Shown: positions 36,178 to 43,270 of the stretch, in pieces
Layout: the number at the start of each line of letters is the position of its first letter
Numbering within the stretch: position 1 is the stretch's first letter
From: Chryseobacterium sp. VAUSW3
GTDB taxonomy: Bacteria; Bacteroidota; Bacteroidia; Flavobacteriales; Weeksellaceae
Reading direction: 5' to 3'
Assembly: GCF_002205795.1 (NCBI RefSeq)
Contig: NZ_NIUY01000001.1
Coordinates: 434,001-498,000, forward strand
Length of the DNA: 64,000 bases
Notes under the pieces: generated by a model
What the model was told of the DNA's origin: nothing
Seen by the model: only the letters and a program-made list of their open reading frames with translations
Database searches by the model: none
Program-made: the position numbers and the translations under genes

Positions 36178-36870
36178 TTAGTTTACAGATTTAGTATCAA
36201 TTGCAATACCCGGGCTCATTGTAGAAGACATATAGATGCTTTTTACATACGTACCTTTAGCGGCAGTTGGCTTAAGCTTAATTAAAGTCTGCACTAATTC
36301 CTGAGCGTTTTCTTTAATTTTAGCAGCATCGAAAGATACTTTACCAATACCAGCGTGGATGATACCGTATTTATCAACTTTGAAATCGATTTTACCGGCT
36401 TTCACCTCTGCTACTGCTTTACCAACTTCCATGGTTACAGTACCAGATTTTGGGTTTGGCATTAATCCTCTTGGACCTAATACTCTACCTAATGGACCTA
36501 ATTTACCCATTACTGCAGGCATGGTAACGATAACGTCAACATCTGTCCAACCATCTTTAATTTTCTGTAAGTACTCATCAAGACCTACGTAATCTGCACC
36601 AGCTTCTTTAGCTTCTGCCTCCTTGTCTGGAGTTACAAGCGCCAAAACTTTTACATCTTTACCGGTACCGTGAGGAAGAGATACAACTCCTCTTACCATT
36701 TGGTTAGCTTTTCTTGGATCTACACCCAATCTAACTGCGATATCTACAGAAGCGTCAAATTTTGCAAAGTTTACTTCTTTTACCAAAGCAGAAGCTTCGT
36801 CAAGGCTGTAAATTTTGTTTTTTTCTATTTTGCTTAAAGCTTCTTTTTGCTTTTTAGTTAATTTTGCCAT
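36178..36870 (-). CDS. rplA: Ribosomal protein L1
   Basis: The 230-residue L1 binds 23S rRNA at the E-site stalk and in many bacteria represses its own operon. It shows [43 protein letters not shown] and the C-terminal [16 protein letters not shown]. The start lies 11 bp after the rplK stop and 13 bp separate its own stop from rplJ, consistent with one transcript. Confidence 0.98.
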   Translation of the reverse strand: MAKLTKKQKEALSKIEKNKIYSLDEASALVKEVNFAKFDASVDIAVRLGVDPRKANQMVRGVVSLPHGTGKDVKVLALVTPDKEAEAKEAGADYVGLDEYLQKIKDGWTDVDVIVTMPAVMGKLGPLGRVLGPRGLMPNPKSGTVTMEVGKAVAEVKAGKIDFKVDKYGIIHAGIGKVSFDAAKIKENAQELVQTLIKLKPTAAKGTYVKSIYMSSTMSPGIAIDTKSVN

Positions 36871-36881
36871 TTCTATTCGTA

Positions 36882-37325
36882 TTAAGCGTTAGTTGGTTTA
36901 GTTCCTGTTACTCTCAATCCCATAGATCTTGCAGTTCCCGCGACCATAGATAGTGCAGAATCAACTGTAAAACAGTTAAGGTCTGCCATTTTATCTTCCG
37001 CTATTTTTTGAACCTGAGCCCAAGATACACTTCCTACTTTAGCTCTGTTGGGCTCGCCTGAACCTTTCTTCACTTTAGAAGCTTCCATCAACTGGATTGC
37101 GACGGGTGGAGTTTTAATTACGAATTCAAAAGATTTGTCTTCGTAAACTGTAATTACTACAGGTAAAACTTGTCCCGGCTTATCTTGCGTTCTTCCGTTA
37201 AATTGTTTACAAAACTCCATGATGTTCACACCTGCAGAACCCAAAGCTGGACCTACTGGTGGAGACGGGTTAGCAGCGCCACCCTTCACCTGAAGTTTAA
37301 CCATTTTAAAGACTTTTTTAGCCAT
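36882..37325 (-). CDS. rplK: Ribosomal protein L11
   Basis: The 147-residue L11 forms the GTPase-associated centre with 23S rRNA. It shows [35 protein letters not shown] and the C-terminal [28 protein letters not shown]. It heads the rplKAJL unit, which has its own strong promoter (37422-37451), so it does not depend on the beta-barrel gene in front of it. Confidence 0.98.
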   Translation of the reverse strand: MAKKVFKMVKLQVKGGAANPSPPVGPALGSAGVNIMEFCKQFNGRTQDKPGQVLPVVITVYEDKSFEFVIKTPPVAIQLMEASKVKKGSGEPNRAKVGSVSWAQVQKIAEDKMADLNCFTVDSALSMVAGTARSMGLRVTGTKPTNA

Positions 37326-37384
37326 TTTTGTTTTTTAAAAAATTAAGAAATTTATGAATGTGGAAGCATTTATAAATCTGCAAA

Positions 37385-37405
37385 GCTGTAGTCTCACCAT
37401 ACAAC
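37385..37405 (-). promoter_or_regulatory. Hairpin in the rplK leader, possible L1-type operator
   Basis: On the minus strand GTTGTA (37400-37405) pairs with TACAGC (37385-37390), including one G-U, around a nine-base loop TGGTGAGAC. It lies about 15 nt downstream of the predicted start of the rplK mRNA. The position fits an autogenous site, but there is no direct match to a known L1 site. Confidence 0.35.
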
Positions 37406-37421
37406 TTTACATTTCGGACTG

Positions 37422-37451
37422 CAAAATTAAGAATTTATTTTGATTCTGCAA
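37422..37451 (-). promoter_or_regulatory. Promoter of rplKAJL
   Basis: On the minus strand, TTG (37449-37451), a 19-base spacer and TAATTTTG (37422-37429) form one of the best promoter matches in the window. Confidence 0.8.
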
Positions 37452-37515
37452 GTGTAAGATACTGATTTTTAGAAAGAATTTTTGAGTGTATATCGACTCG
37501 GCAAGCGAAAACCTA

Positions 37516-38697
37516 TTAGAATATGTTATATTTCAACGAAACTCCAAAACCGGTGTTGCGAATGTTTCGAATTCGTTTGGTAGTCTGAAAACCATATCTT
37601 TCATACTGCATTTCTGCCATCAACTTTCTGTATCTGTACCCCAGGCCTACGTGAAAACTTCCTACACCGCCCGCAGCAAGATCGTATTCAAGCGTATTCA
37701 CCTGCATTGTAGATTCCAAAGTATTATTTAGTACATATGCGAACGATAAAAATAATGCATTGTTACCATTAAAGTAATTATAATACCGGAATCCCACGGG
37801 GATCTCCAGGATTGAGGCATCGATCGCCACCGTTTGCGTGTGCGGATCGACAGGATATTCACGAACAAGATCATTCTTGTACCGGTAATATTTAGGAGCC
37901 GTAAAAACTGAAAATGAATTGCCAAGCATAGGCAGGACATACTCCAATTCAACACCTATTTTTGCAACCTGTTTTGGGTTCATTTCAATATCATCCAAGT
38001 AATATTCGTTGGAGTTGGCTGTGGTTGAAATCATGTTACCTTCAGCAAGTATATGCACCCTGATTTTCGTTTTAGTCTTTGTACTCTGCTTTGGTTCAAC
38101 GCAACCATTATTGAAGGTCCCTATCAATTTAGTAAGGGCATCCGTTTTATAATCTACATTGTTCAAATTGATATGTGGGCAGTTAATCAGTTGCGAAAGT
38201 TGAGTCTGATACGTTCTGTTTTTCTGCAGATCATTGTTACTATTATAATATCTTTTGTACCATAACTGCGTTGGGGTTTCTCTATCTTTACCAATGAAAA
38301 ACTTGGTGGTTCCACGGTGATAGGAGTACAGACTCAGCGCACCTGCGGTCAGTTGTTTTAAAAATACAGTCTGCGTTTGAGGACTAAAATCCGGATTGGA
38401 ATCAATTTTACTGAGATCATCTTCATAATGTGCAACTGGAAGGGTAAATTTTCTAAAGGTAATACCGTTTTCCAAACCAAACTCATCAATCTCACTAAGG
38501 CCTTCAGCGGATTCTTTTCCTGTACTTTTGTCTTTAATAATGATAGTCGTAGGACTCTCTACCCAGCCCTCGTTCTTAATCTGTACATGTCTTTTATTTC
38601 GCTTGGAATCAATCACGTAGCCATTTTCGAAAAACATCTGTGACATCAAGGGCAGTGGGAGCAACATTGTTACCAAAAGGATAAAAATTTTCTTCAT
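37516..38697 (-). CDS. Predicted outer-membrane beta-barrel protein inserted between nusG and rplK
   Basis: The 393-residue protein has a Sec signal peptide (MKKIFILLVTMLLPLPLMSQ). The first half is mixed, with FRKFTLPVAHYEDDLSK, a cysteine in LINCPHIN and another in FNNGCVEPKQ. The second half shows alternating strands ending in an aromatic residue, typical of an outer-membrane barrel: KIGVELEYVLPML, SVFTAPKYYRYKNDL, LEIPVGFRYYNYFNGNNALFLSFAYVL, and FGVSLKYNIF at the C terminus, which ends in Phe. I do not recognise the family beyond the PorT-like barrel style. It has a terminator in front (38727-38754) and the rplK promoter behind, so it is an independent unit placed in a normally constant ribosomal operon. 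Confidence 0.78.
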   Translation of the reverse strand: MKKIFILLVTMLLPLPLMSQMFFENGYVIDSKRNKRHVQIKNEGWVESPTTIIIKDKSTGKESAEGLSEIDEFGLENGITFRKFTLPVAHYEDDLSKIDSNPDFSPQTQTVFLKQLTAGALSLYSYHRGTTKFFIGKDRETPTQLWYKRYYNSNNDLQKNRTYQTQLSQLINCPHINLNNVDYKTDALTKLIGTFNNGCVEPKQSTKTKTKIRVHILAEGNMISTTANSNEYYLDDIEMNPKQVAKIGVELEYVLPMLGNSFSVFTAPKYYRYKNDLVREYPVDPHTQTVAIDASILEIPVGFRYYNYFNGNNALFLSFAYVLNNTLESTMQVNTLEYDLAAGGVGSFHVGLGYRYRKLMAEMQYERYGFQTTKRIRNIRNTGFGVSLKYNIF

Positions 38698-38726
38698 AGA
38701 TAGGGTTTAAATTTGTGAATCAGAAT

Positions 38727-38754
38727 TAAAAAACCGCCCATTACTGAGCGGTTT
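38727..38754 (-). terminator. Intrinsic terminator of nusG
   Basis: AAACCGC (38731-38737) pairs with GCGGTTT (38748-38754), followed on the minus strand by T6. It isolates nusG from the downstream beta-barrel gene. Confidence 0.85.
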
Positions 38755-38775
38755 CGATTTATTATAATAATATCT

Positions 38776-39318
38776 TTATACTTTTTCTACCTGCATATAG
38801 TTGAGTTCCATTGGTGTTTTCCTTCCGAAAATCATTACTGAAACTTCGATTTTCTTTTTGTCTTCAAAGATCTTCTCTACAGTTCCGTTGAATCCGTTAA
38901 AAGGTCCGTCGATTACTTTTACATTTTCACCAACCACGAACGGAATACTGGCTTCCACAGCAAATTCTGAAAGTTCATCCATTCTGCCAAGCATTCTGTT
39001 AACCTCAGATTTTCTCATCGGTACAGGATCGCCGCCTTTGGTTAAACTGAGAAATGAAATTACGCCGGGAATATTCTTAATGATGTGCGGAATTTCACCT
39101 ACAAGATTCGCTTCAACCATTAAATAACCAGGATAATAAGGTTTTTCTTTCGGAACTTTTTTACCGTTCCTCATCTGGATTACCTTTTCCATAGGAATGA
39201 CTACCTGTGTTACGAAAGATTCGAAACCAAGATGCTTCATTTCGTTCTCAATATAGGTTTTCACCTTATTTTCCTGTCCACTGATGGATTTCAGAACATA
39301 CCACTTCAAGTCACTCAT
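38776..39318 (-). CDS. nusG: Transcription termination/antitermination factor NusG
   Basis: The 180-residue NusG binds RNA polymerase and, in other bacteria, Rho or ribosomal protein S10. The N-terminal NGN domain begins WYVLKSISGQENKVKTYIENEM, and the C-terminal KOW domain contains FVVGENVKVIDGPFNGFNGTVEKI. The length is normal. secE lies 14 bp upstream, the classic pair. Confidence 0.97.
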   Translation of the reverse strand: MSDLKWYVLKSISGQENKVKTYIENEMKHLGFESFVTQVVIPMEKVIQMRNGKKVPKEKPYYPGYLMVEANLVGEIPHIIKNIPGVISFLSLTKGGDPVPMRKSEVNRMLGRMDELSEFAVEASIPFVVGENVKVIDGPFNGFNGTVEKIFEDKKKIEVSVMIFGRKTPMELNYMQVEKV

Positions 39319-39332
39319 TTTGGAAAATAATT

Positions 39333-39536
39333 TTAATTGAACAGGTTGATGAAAATTGATATTACATTCGCAATAGATTTACTGAACAGTGAATCTATCC
39401 CAAAGGTAAACAAAGCCAAGATAATGGTTGCAATGGTAACCACAATTGTAGATGACTGTAAGTCTGGCCATTTTGGCCATTCTACTTTATCTTTGAATTC
39501 GGTATAAGAACCTTTTAAAAAATCAACTAAGCTCAT
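39333..39536 (-). CDS. secE: Preprotein translocase subunit SecE
   Basis: The 67-residue SecE has one membrane helix (about 28-48) after the amphipathic segment FLKGSYTEFKDKVEWPKWPDLQ, the typical short form that stabilises SecY. It follows tRNA-Trp and precedes nusG, as in most bacteria. Confidence 0.96.
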   Translation of the reverse strand: MSLVDFLKGSYTEFKDKVEWPKWPDLQSSTIVVTIATIILALFTFGIDSLFSKSIANVISIFINLFN

Positions 39537-39549
39537 TATTTATTTTTTG

Positions 39550-39620
39550 CACGGGCACAAGGATTCGAACCCTGATCAACGGTTTTGGAGACCGGTATCC
39601 TACCATTGGACGATGCCCGT
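39550..39620 (-). tRNA. tRNA-Trp (CCA)
   Basis: Acceptor ACGGGCA/TGCCCGT, D-arm, anticodon loop CTCCAAA with anticodon CCA, T-arm with GGTTCGAATCC. Discriminator G; CCA end not encoded. It lies between the tuf terminator and secE, the same place as in many bacteria. Confidence 0.96.
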
Positions 39621-39625
39621 AGATT

Positions 39626-39659
39626 AAAAAAGTCCCGTAAGTTTCCCTACGGAACTTTT
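39626..39659 (-). terminator. Intrinsic terminator of tuf
   Basis: A long stem (39628-39641 with 39646-39659) with few mismatches has T6 on the minus strand. tRNA-Trp starts only 6 bp later with no promoter visible between, so tRNA-Trp, secE and nusG seem to depend on read-through. Confidence 0.85.
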
Positions 39660-39673
39660 ATATTTATTAGATA

Positions 39674-40861
39674 TTAATCTAAGATTTCAGTTACCTGACC
39701 TGCACCAACTGTTCTACCACCTTCTCTGATCGCAAATCTAAGACCTACGTTAAGAGCGATTGGCTGTAACAATTCTACAGTAATAGAGATGTTATCACCT
39801 GGCATTACCATTTCTACACCTTCTGGCAAGAAGATCTCACCTGTAACGTCTGTAGTTCTTACATAGAACTGAGGACGGTATTTGTTGTGGAATGGAGTGT
39901 GACGACCACCTTCTTCTTTAGAAAGGATATAAACCTCTGCTTTGAATTTTTTGTGTGGTTTAACAGAATCTTTCTTAGCGATAACCATACCTCTCTTGAT
40001 GTCGGTTTTTTCAATACCTCTCAACAATAGACCTACGTTATCACCAGCTTCACCTCTGTCAAGGATTTTACGGAACATCTCAACTCCTGTAATAGTAGAA
40101 GTAAGTTTCTCATCACCCATACCTACGATATCAACTGGATCACCAGTGTTGATAACACCAGCCTCGATTCTACCAGTTGCTACAGTACCTCTACCTGTAA
40201 TAGAGAATACGTCTTCGATTGGCATAAGGAATGGCTTATCCTGGTCTCTTACCGGAAGTTCGATCCAAGTATCAACAGCATCCATAAGTGCTTCTACCGT
40301 AGCAACCCATTTTGGCTCTCCGTTAAGAGCTCCAAGAGCTGAACCTTGAATTACTGGAGTGTTATCACCATCGTAATCATAAGAAGAAAGAAGGTCTCTT
40401 ACTTCTAATTCTACTAATTCTAACAATTCTGGATCATCAACCATATCCACTTTATTCATGAATACCAATACGTTAGGTACGTTTACCTGACGACAAAGAA
40501 GGATGTGCTCTCTTGTTTGAGGCATTGGTCCGTCAGTTGCAGCTACTACAAGGATAGCTCCGTCCATCTGTGCAGCACCAGTTACCATGTTCTTAACATA
40601 GTCGGCGTGACCTGGACAGTCTACGTGAGCGTAGTGTCTGTTAGCAGTTTCGTACTCAATGTGTGCAGTGTTGATAGTAATACCTCTTTCTTTTTCTTCT
40701 GGTGCAGAGTCGATAGAAGAGAAATCTCTTGCAGTACCGAATCCCTTATCAGATAATACTTTACTGATTGCTGCAGTAAGAGTAGTTTTACCATGGTCTA
40801 CGTGACCGATGGTACCAATGTTCAAGTGTGGTTTGTTACGATTAAACGTTTCCTTTGCCAT
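39674..40861 (-). CDS. tuf: Elongation factor Tu
   Basis: The 395-residue EF-Tu delivers aminoacyl-tRNA to the ribosome. The GTPase motifs are G1 GHVDHGKT (19-26), [12 protein letters not shown] (G3) and NKVDMVD (G4), followed by the beta-barrel domains II and III ending [11 protein letters not shown]. Only one tuf is in this window. It follows tRNA-Thr(GGT) as in E. coli tufB, but a terminator (41142-41172) lies between. Confidence 0.99.
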   Translation of the reverse strand: MAKETFNRNKPHLNIGTIGHVDHGKTTLTAAISKVLSDKGFGTARDFSSIDSAPEEKERGITINTAHIEYETANRHYAHVDCPGHADYVKNMVTGAAQMDGAILVVAATDGPMPQTREHILLCRQVNVPNVLVFMNKVDMVDDPELLELVELEVRDLLSSYDYDGDNTPVIQGSALGALNGEPKWVATVEALMDAVDTWIELPVRDQDKPFLMPIEDVFSITGRGTVATGRIEAGVINTGDPVDIVGMGDEKLTSTITGVEMFRKILDRGEAGDNVGLLLRGIEKTDIKRGMVIAKKDSVKPHKKFKAEVYILSKEEGGRHTPFHNKYRPQFYVRTTDVTGEIFLPEGVEMVMPGDNISITVELLQPIALNVGLRFAIREGGRTVGAGQVTEILD

Positions 40862-41141
40862 GATTTAATTATTTATTTAATTATTATTTAAATTTTCGGT
40901 GCGCAAATATAGTGAAATTTTGTATATTGAAAATCTTTTTTTAACAAAAATCCTCAACTTACAAATTTCGCAGCTTACGGCGCCATTTTCCAATTAAAAT
41001 ATTGGACTGCAAATTTAGGAAAAATTATTTATTTATAAAAGAGTGAATAATTAATTTACAGAATATTAACGCGGTGCACTCTTTTTTCAAATATAACATT
41101 GGATCAACATCAACACAAATCAACAAGCACAGCTTTAAAAT
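40862..41141 (-). other. tuf leader/spacer region with two -7-like elements
   Basis: The 280-bp spacer between the tRNA terminator and tuf has no coding frame I can support. On the minus strand it holds TATATTTG (40904-40911) about 40 bp before tuf, and TAAATTTG (41010-41017) further upstream. Neither has a clear TTG at the proper distance. One or both probably serve tuf. Confidence 0.5.
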
Positions 41142-41172
41142 AAAAAAAATCTCCTTTTTAGAAAGGAGATTT
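41142..41172 (-). terminator. Intrinsic terminator after tRNA-Thr(GGT)
   Basis: An 11-bp perfect stem (41147-41157 with 41162-41172, loop of four bases) with T8 after it on the minus strand separates the tRNA cluster from tuf. Confidence 0.92.
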
Positions 41173-41178
41173 CAACAG

Positions 41179-41250
41179 AGCCAACTATGAGATTTGAACT
41201 CACGACCTCTTCCTTACCAAGGAAGCGCTCTACCCCTGAGCTAAGTCGGC
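41179..41250 (-). tRNA. tRNA-Thr (GGT)
   Basis: Acceptor GCCGACT/AGTTGGC, D-arm GCTC...GAGC, anticodon arm CTTCC TTGGTAA GGAAG (anticodon GGT), T-arm GTGAG TTCAAAT CTCAT. 72 nt. Discriminator U. Confidence 0.97.
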
Positions 41251-41257
41251 AAAATTT

Positions 41258-41293
41258 TAAAAAAAAATCACAAGCCGTTGTTGGTTGTGATTT
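41258..41293 (-). terminator. Intrinsic terminator inside the tRNA cluster
   Basis: AAATCACAA pairs with TTGTGATTT (41265-41273 with 41285-41293), followed on the minus strand by T9-10. It lies between tRNA-Gly and tRNA-Thr(GGT), so the last tRNA needs read-through. Confidence 0.88.
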
Positions 41294-41298
41294 CTTTG

Positions 41299-41371
41299 AG
41301 CGGAAGACGAGGGTCGAACTCGCGACATTCAGCTTGGAAGGCTGACGCTCTACCAACTGAGCTACTTCCGC
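41299..41371 (-). tRNA. tRNA-Gly (TCC)
   Basis: Acceptor GCGGAAG/CTTCCGC, D-arm with GCTCAGTTGGTAGAGC, anticodon loop CTTCCAA (anticodon TCC), T-arm with GAGTTCGACCCTC. 73 nt. A promoter of its own lies just upstream (41406-41435). Confidence 0.97.
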
Positions 41372-41405
41372 ATTTTTGTTTCCAAAATTGTTGGTAAACG
41401 GTTTG

Positions 41406-41435
41406 CAAATTTAAAACAAATTTTTAAACCAGCAA
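41406..41435 (-). promoter_or_regulatory. Internal promoter for tRNA-Gly
   Basis: On the minus strand, TTG (41433-41435), a 19-base spacer and TAAATTTG (41406-41413) lie in the 82-bp gap between tRNA-Tyr and tRNA-Gly. Confidence 0.65.
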
Positions 41436-41453
41436 AACGTTTTTTATAAAATG

Positions 41454-41536
41454 TGGGGAGAGCAGGATTCGAACCTGCGAAGTCGTAAGACAGCAGAGTT
41501 ACAGTCTGATCCATTTGGCCACTCTGGAATCTCCCC
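41454..41536 (-). tRNA. tRNA-Tyr (GTA)
   Basis: A class II tRNA of 83 nt with acceptor GGGGAGA/TCTCCCC, anticodon GTA in loop CTGTAAC, a long variable arm, and T-arm GCAGG TTCGAAT CCTGC. Discriminator A. Confidence 0.97.
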
Positions 41537-41554
41537 AATTTTACAAAAATAATG

Positions 41555-41628
41555 AGCCTCCAGAGGGACTCGAACCCACGACCTGCTGATTACAAATCAG
41601 CTGCTCTAGCCAACTGAGCTATGGAGGC
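41555..41628 (-). tRNA. tRNA-Thr (TGT)
   Basis: Acceptor GCCTCCA/TGGAGGC, D-arm GCTCAGTTGGCTAGAGC, anticodon arm GCTGA TTTGTAA TCAGC (anticodon TGT), T-arm GTGGG TTCGAGT CCCTC with one mismatch. 74 nt. First tRNA of the cluster. Confidence 0.97.
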
Positions 41629-41668
41629 AAATAGATTTCAAAAGAACGCTTATCTCTTTTTGCGAGTG

Positions 41669-41700
41669 CAAATATAAGGGAGTTTTTTTGAAATCTACAA
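41669..41700 (-). promoter_or_regulatory. Promoter of the tRNA-Thr/Tyr cluster
   Basis: On the minus strand, TTG (41698-41700), a 21-base spacer and TATATTTG (41669-41676). The predicted start lies about 35 nt before tRNA-Thr(TGT). Confidence 0.75.
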
Positions 41701-41730
41701 ATTATTTTGCTAAAATTTTGAATATTTTTT

Positions 41731-42021
41731 TTACGCCAATTCTTTTTTCTTGATTAGCAGCTTCTTAGCAACTTCAGCACATTGATCCAAACTTTCTTCA
41801 AAGCTGGCAGTTGTCTTCTTTACCACGATGTCGTCACCCGGAACCGCAAGAATGATCTCTGCAGTTTTATTTTCTTTGTCTGATTTGTTCTCAACTTTAA
41901 GGTAAACTTTGCATTCTACGATTTTATCATAATAGTTTTCTAGTTTGTTTAATTTCTTTTCAATATGTTCTTCGAGCGGTGCGTGTGGAGTCAATCCCAT
42001 TGACTGTACTGAAATTTTCAT
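41731..42021 (-). CDS. hpf: Ribosome hibernation factor HPF/RaiA (short form)
   Basis: The 96-residue protein matches the short HPF/RaiA family that binds the decoding centre of idle ribosomes in stationary phase: MKISVQSMGLTPHAPLEEHIEKKLNKLENYYD, KVYLKVENKSDKENKTAEI, and DDIVVKKTTASFEESLDQC. No C-terminal dimerisation extension is present, so it is not the long form. Its ATG overlaps the xer stop by 4 bp, giving a translationally coupled pair. Confidence 0.92.
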   Translation of the reverse strand: MKISVQSMGLTPHAPLEEHIEKKLNKLENYYDKIVECKVYLKVENKSDKENKTAEIILAVPGDDIVVKKTTASFEESLDQCAEVAKKLLIKKKELA

Positions 42022-42908
42022 AAATCTACATTTTTTTTGGCTCTAGGATGAGCACTGTTAAACACTTTTTTTAACTGTTCTATATTGGCACAGGTGTAAA
42101 CCTGTGTGGAAGCTAATGATGAGTGCCCCATAATCATCTTCACTTTAGAAATTTCAGCCCCATATTCCAAAACGTGAGTTGCAAAACTGTGTCTTAAAAT
42201 ATGAGGGCTTTTTTTCTTCTTCGAAGTTACAAGACTAAGATAAGTATTAACTGTAGAATAAACAAATTTATCGTTCAGTTTTTTACCTTTCGTGTTGATG
42301 AAGAAGTATATCTTATCCGCCTCCAGCGGCTTTCTTATAAGCAAATATTCTGCCATCAGAGAAGAAAGTTTCTCCGAAATCGGAATCACTCTTGCCTTAT
42401 TTCCTTTACCTATTACTTTCATTTCTCTCTTGCTGAAATCAACATTCTCCAACAAAAGATTTACGAGTTCTGCACGCCTGATTCCGGTTTGGTAAAGTGT
42501 TTCCACAATAAGTTCTTTCAACAGGCTTTTTTTCGCCGGTTTATTTGCTTCGAGCTGCTGATTAGCCATTTCCTCTTCAGAAAACGGAATCTGTTTTTCA
42601 GCATAAAATTTCAACGACTGAATGCTTTCCAGCGGAGAATTTTTGATCTCGCCGACTTTCAGCAAAAAAAGATAGAAACTGCGAAGTGTAGAAAGTTTGC
42701 GATTAATTGACCGTTTGGCGATTTTTTTTTCACCCAGATGCACCATAAAATTCCGGATGATTTTTTTATCAACCTTCACCAGGTCCTGATGAGCTTCAGT
42801 TTCCAAAAGAAAAAACGAAAAATCCTCCAGATCTTTTCTGTAACTTATAAGCGTGTTGGGAGAATACCGTTTTTCGACAGCAATATATTCTAGAAATCTT
42901 TCTAACAT
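42018..42908 (-). CDS. Tyrosine recombinase XerC/XerD type
   Basis: The 296-residue protein has a SAM-like N-terminal core-binding domain (about 1-85) and a C-terminal catalytic domain with the complete active site: R144 (TGIRRAEL), the beta-hairpin lysine in GKGNKAR (168-173), H236 and R239 (HILRHSFATH), H262 (GHSSLASTQVY) and the nucleophile Y271. It probably resolves chromosome dimers at dif or does similar site-specific recombination; XerC and XerD cannot be told apart from sequence alone. I start at the ATG at 42906-42908 (MLERFLEYI). It overlaps hpf by 4 bp. Confidence 0.92.
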   Translation of the reverse strand: MLERFLEYIAVEKRYSPNTLISYRKDLEDFSFFLLETEAHQDLVKVDKKIIRNFMVHLGEKKIAKRSINRKLSTLRSFYLFLLKVGEIKNSPLESIQSLKFYAEKQIPFSEEEMANQQLEANKPAKKSLLKELIVETLYQTGIRRAELVNLLLENVDFSKREMKVIGKGNKARVIPISEKLSSLMAEYLLIRKPLEADKIYFFINTKGKKLNDKFVYSTVNTYLSLVTSKKKKSPHILRHSFATHVLEYGAEISKVKMIMGHSSLASTQVYTCANIEQLKKVFNSAHPRAKKNVDL

Positions 42909-42919
42909 TATGGTATAAA

Positions 42920-42962
42920 ACAAAAAATCACTTTCCAAATATAACTATTTGAAAAGTGATTT
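42920..42962 (-). terminator. Intrinsic terminator of rpsU
   Basis: A long stem of about 17 bp (42925-42941 with 42946-42962, two mismatches) with T6 after it on the minus strand. The same segment contains TATATTTG (42936-42943, minus), a possible -7 element for xer. Confidence 0.85.
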
Positions 42963-42986
42963 AGGTATTTCTTAAAGAAAAATTGT

Positions 42987-43184
42987 TTATGCCTGCTCTT
43001 CGCGGCTTGCATTTTTCTGCTTATAAGCAGCTTTCAGCTTTGCCTGTCTTGAAGTTACCGACGGTTTTAGGAACTGCTGTCTGCTTCTTAAAGCTCTTAC
43101 AACTCCGGTTTTATCAAATTTTCTTTTGTATTTTTTTAACGCTCTGTCGATGGCTTCACCATCTTTTACTGGGATAATTAACAT
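42987..43184 (-). CDS. rpsU: Ribosomal protein S21
   Basis: The 65-residue S21 is a very basic small-subunit protein: LIIPVKDGEAIDRALKKYKRKFDKTGVVRALRSRQQFLKPS. The length is normal. In Bacteroidota S21 has been linked to sequestering the anti-Shine-Dalgarno end of 16S rRNA together with bS18 and bS6, which fits the lack of Shine-Dalgarno sites in this window; that is established for the phylum but not shown here. Own promoter and terminator. Confidence 0.97.
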   Translation of the reverse strand: MLIIPVKDGEAIDRALKKYKRKFDKTGVVRALRSRQQFLKPSVTSRQAKLKAAYKQKNASREEQA

Positions 43185-43207
43185 AATTTACATCTCATTT
43201 TGGATTG

Positions 43208-43237
43208 CAAAAGTAAGATTTTATTTTGGAATGACAA
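43208..43237 (-). promoter_or_regulatory. Promoter of rpsU
   Basis: On the minus strand, TTG (43235-43237), a 19-base spacer and TACTTTTG (43208-43215). Confidence 0.75.
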
Positions 43238-43270
43238 ATTTTTTATTACTTTTAAAGATATTTATTTCTT

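Noticed and set aside
38701-38730. Plus-strand TAAATTTG before the nusG terminator
   Set aside because: No plus-strand gene follows, no proper TTG lies upstream, and the sequence falls in the leader of the minus-strand beta-barrel gene, so it is taken as chance.
41731-41760. Terminator after hpf
   Set aside because: The T-rich stretch after the hpf stop has no stem in front of it, so no terminator is called. The promoter of the tRNA cluster begins nearby.
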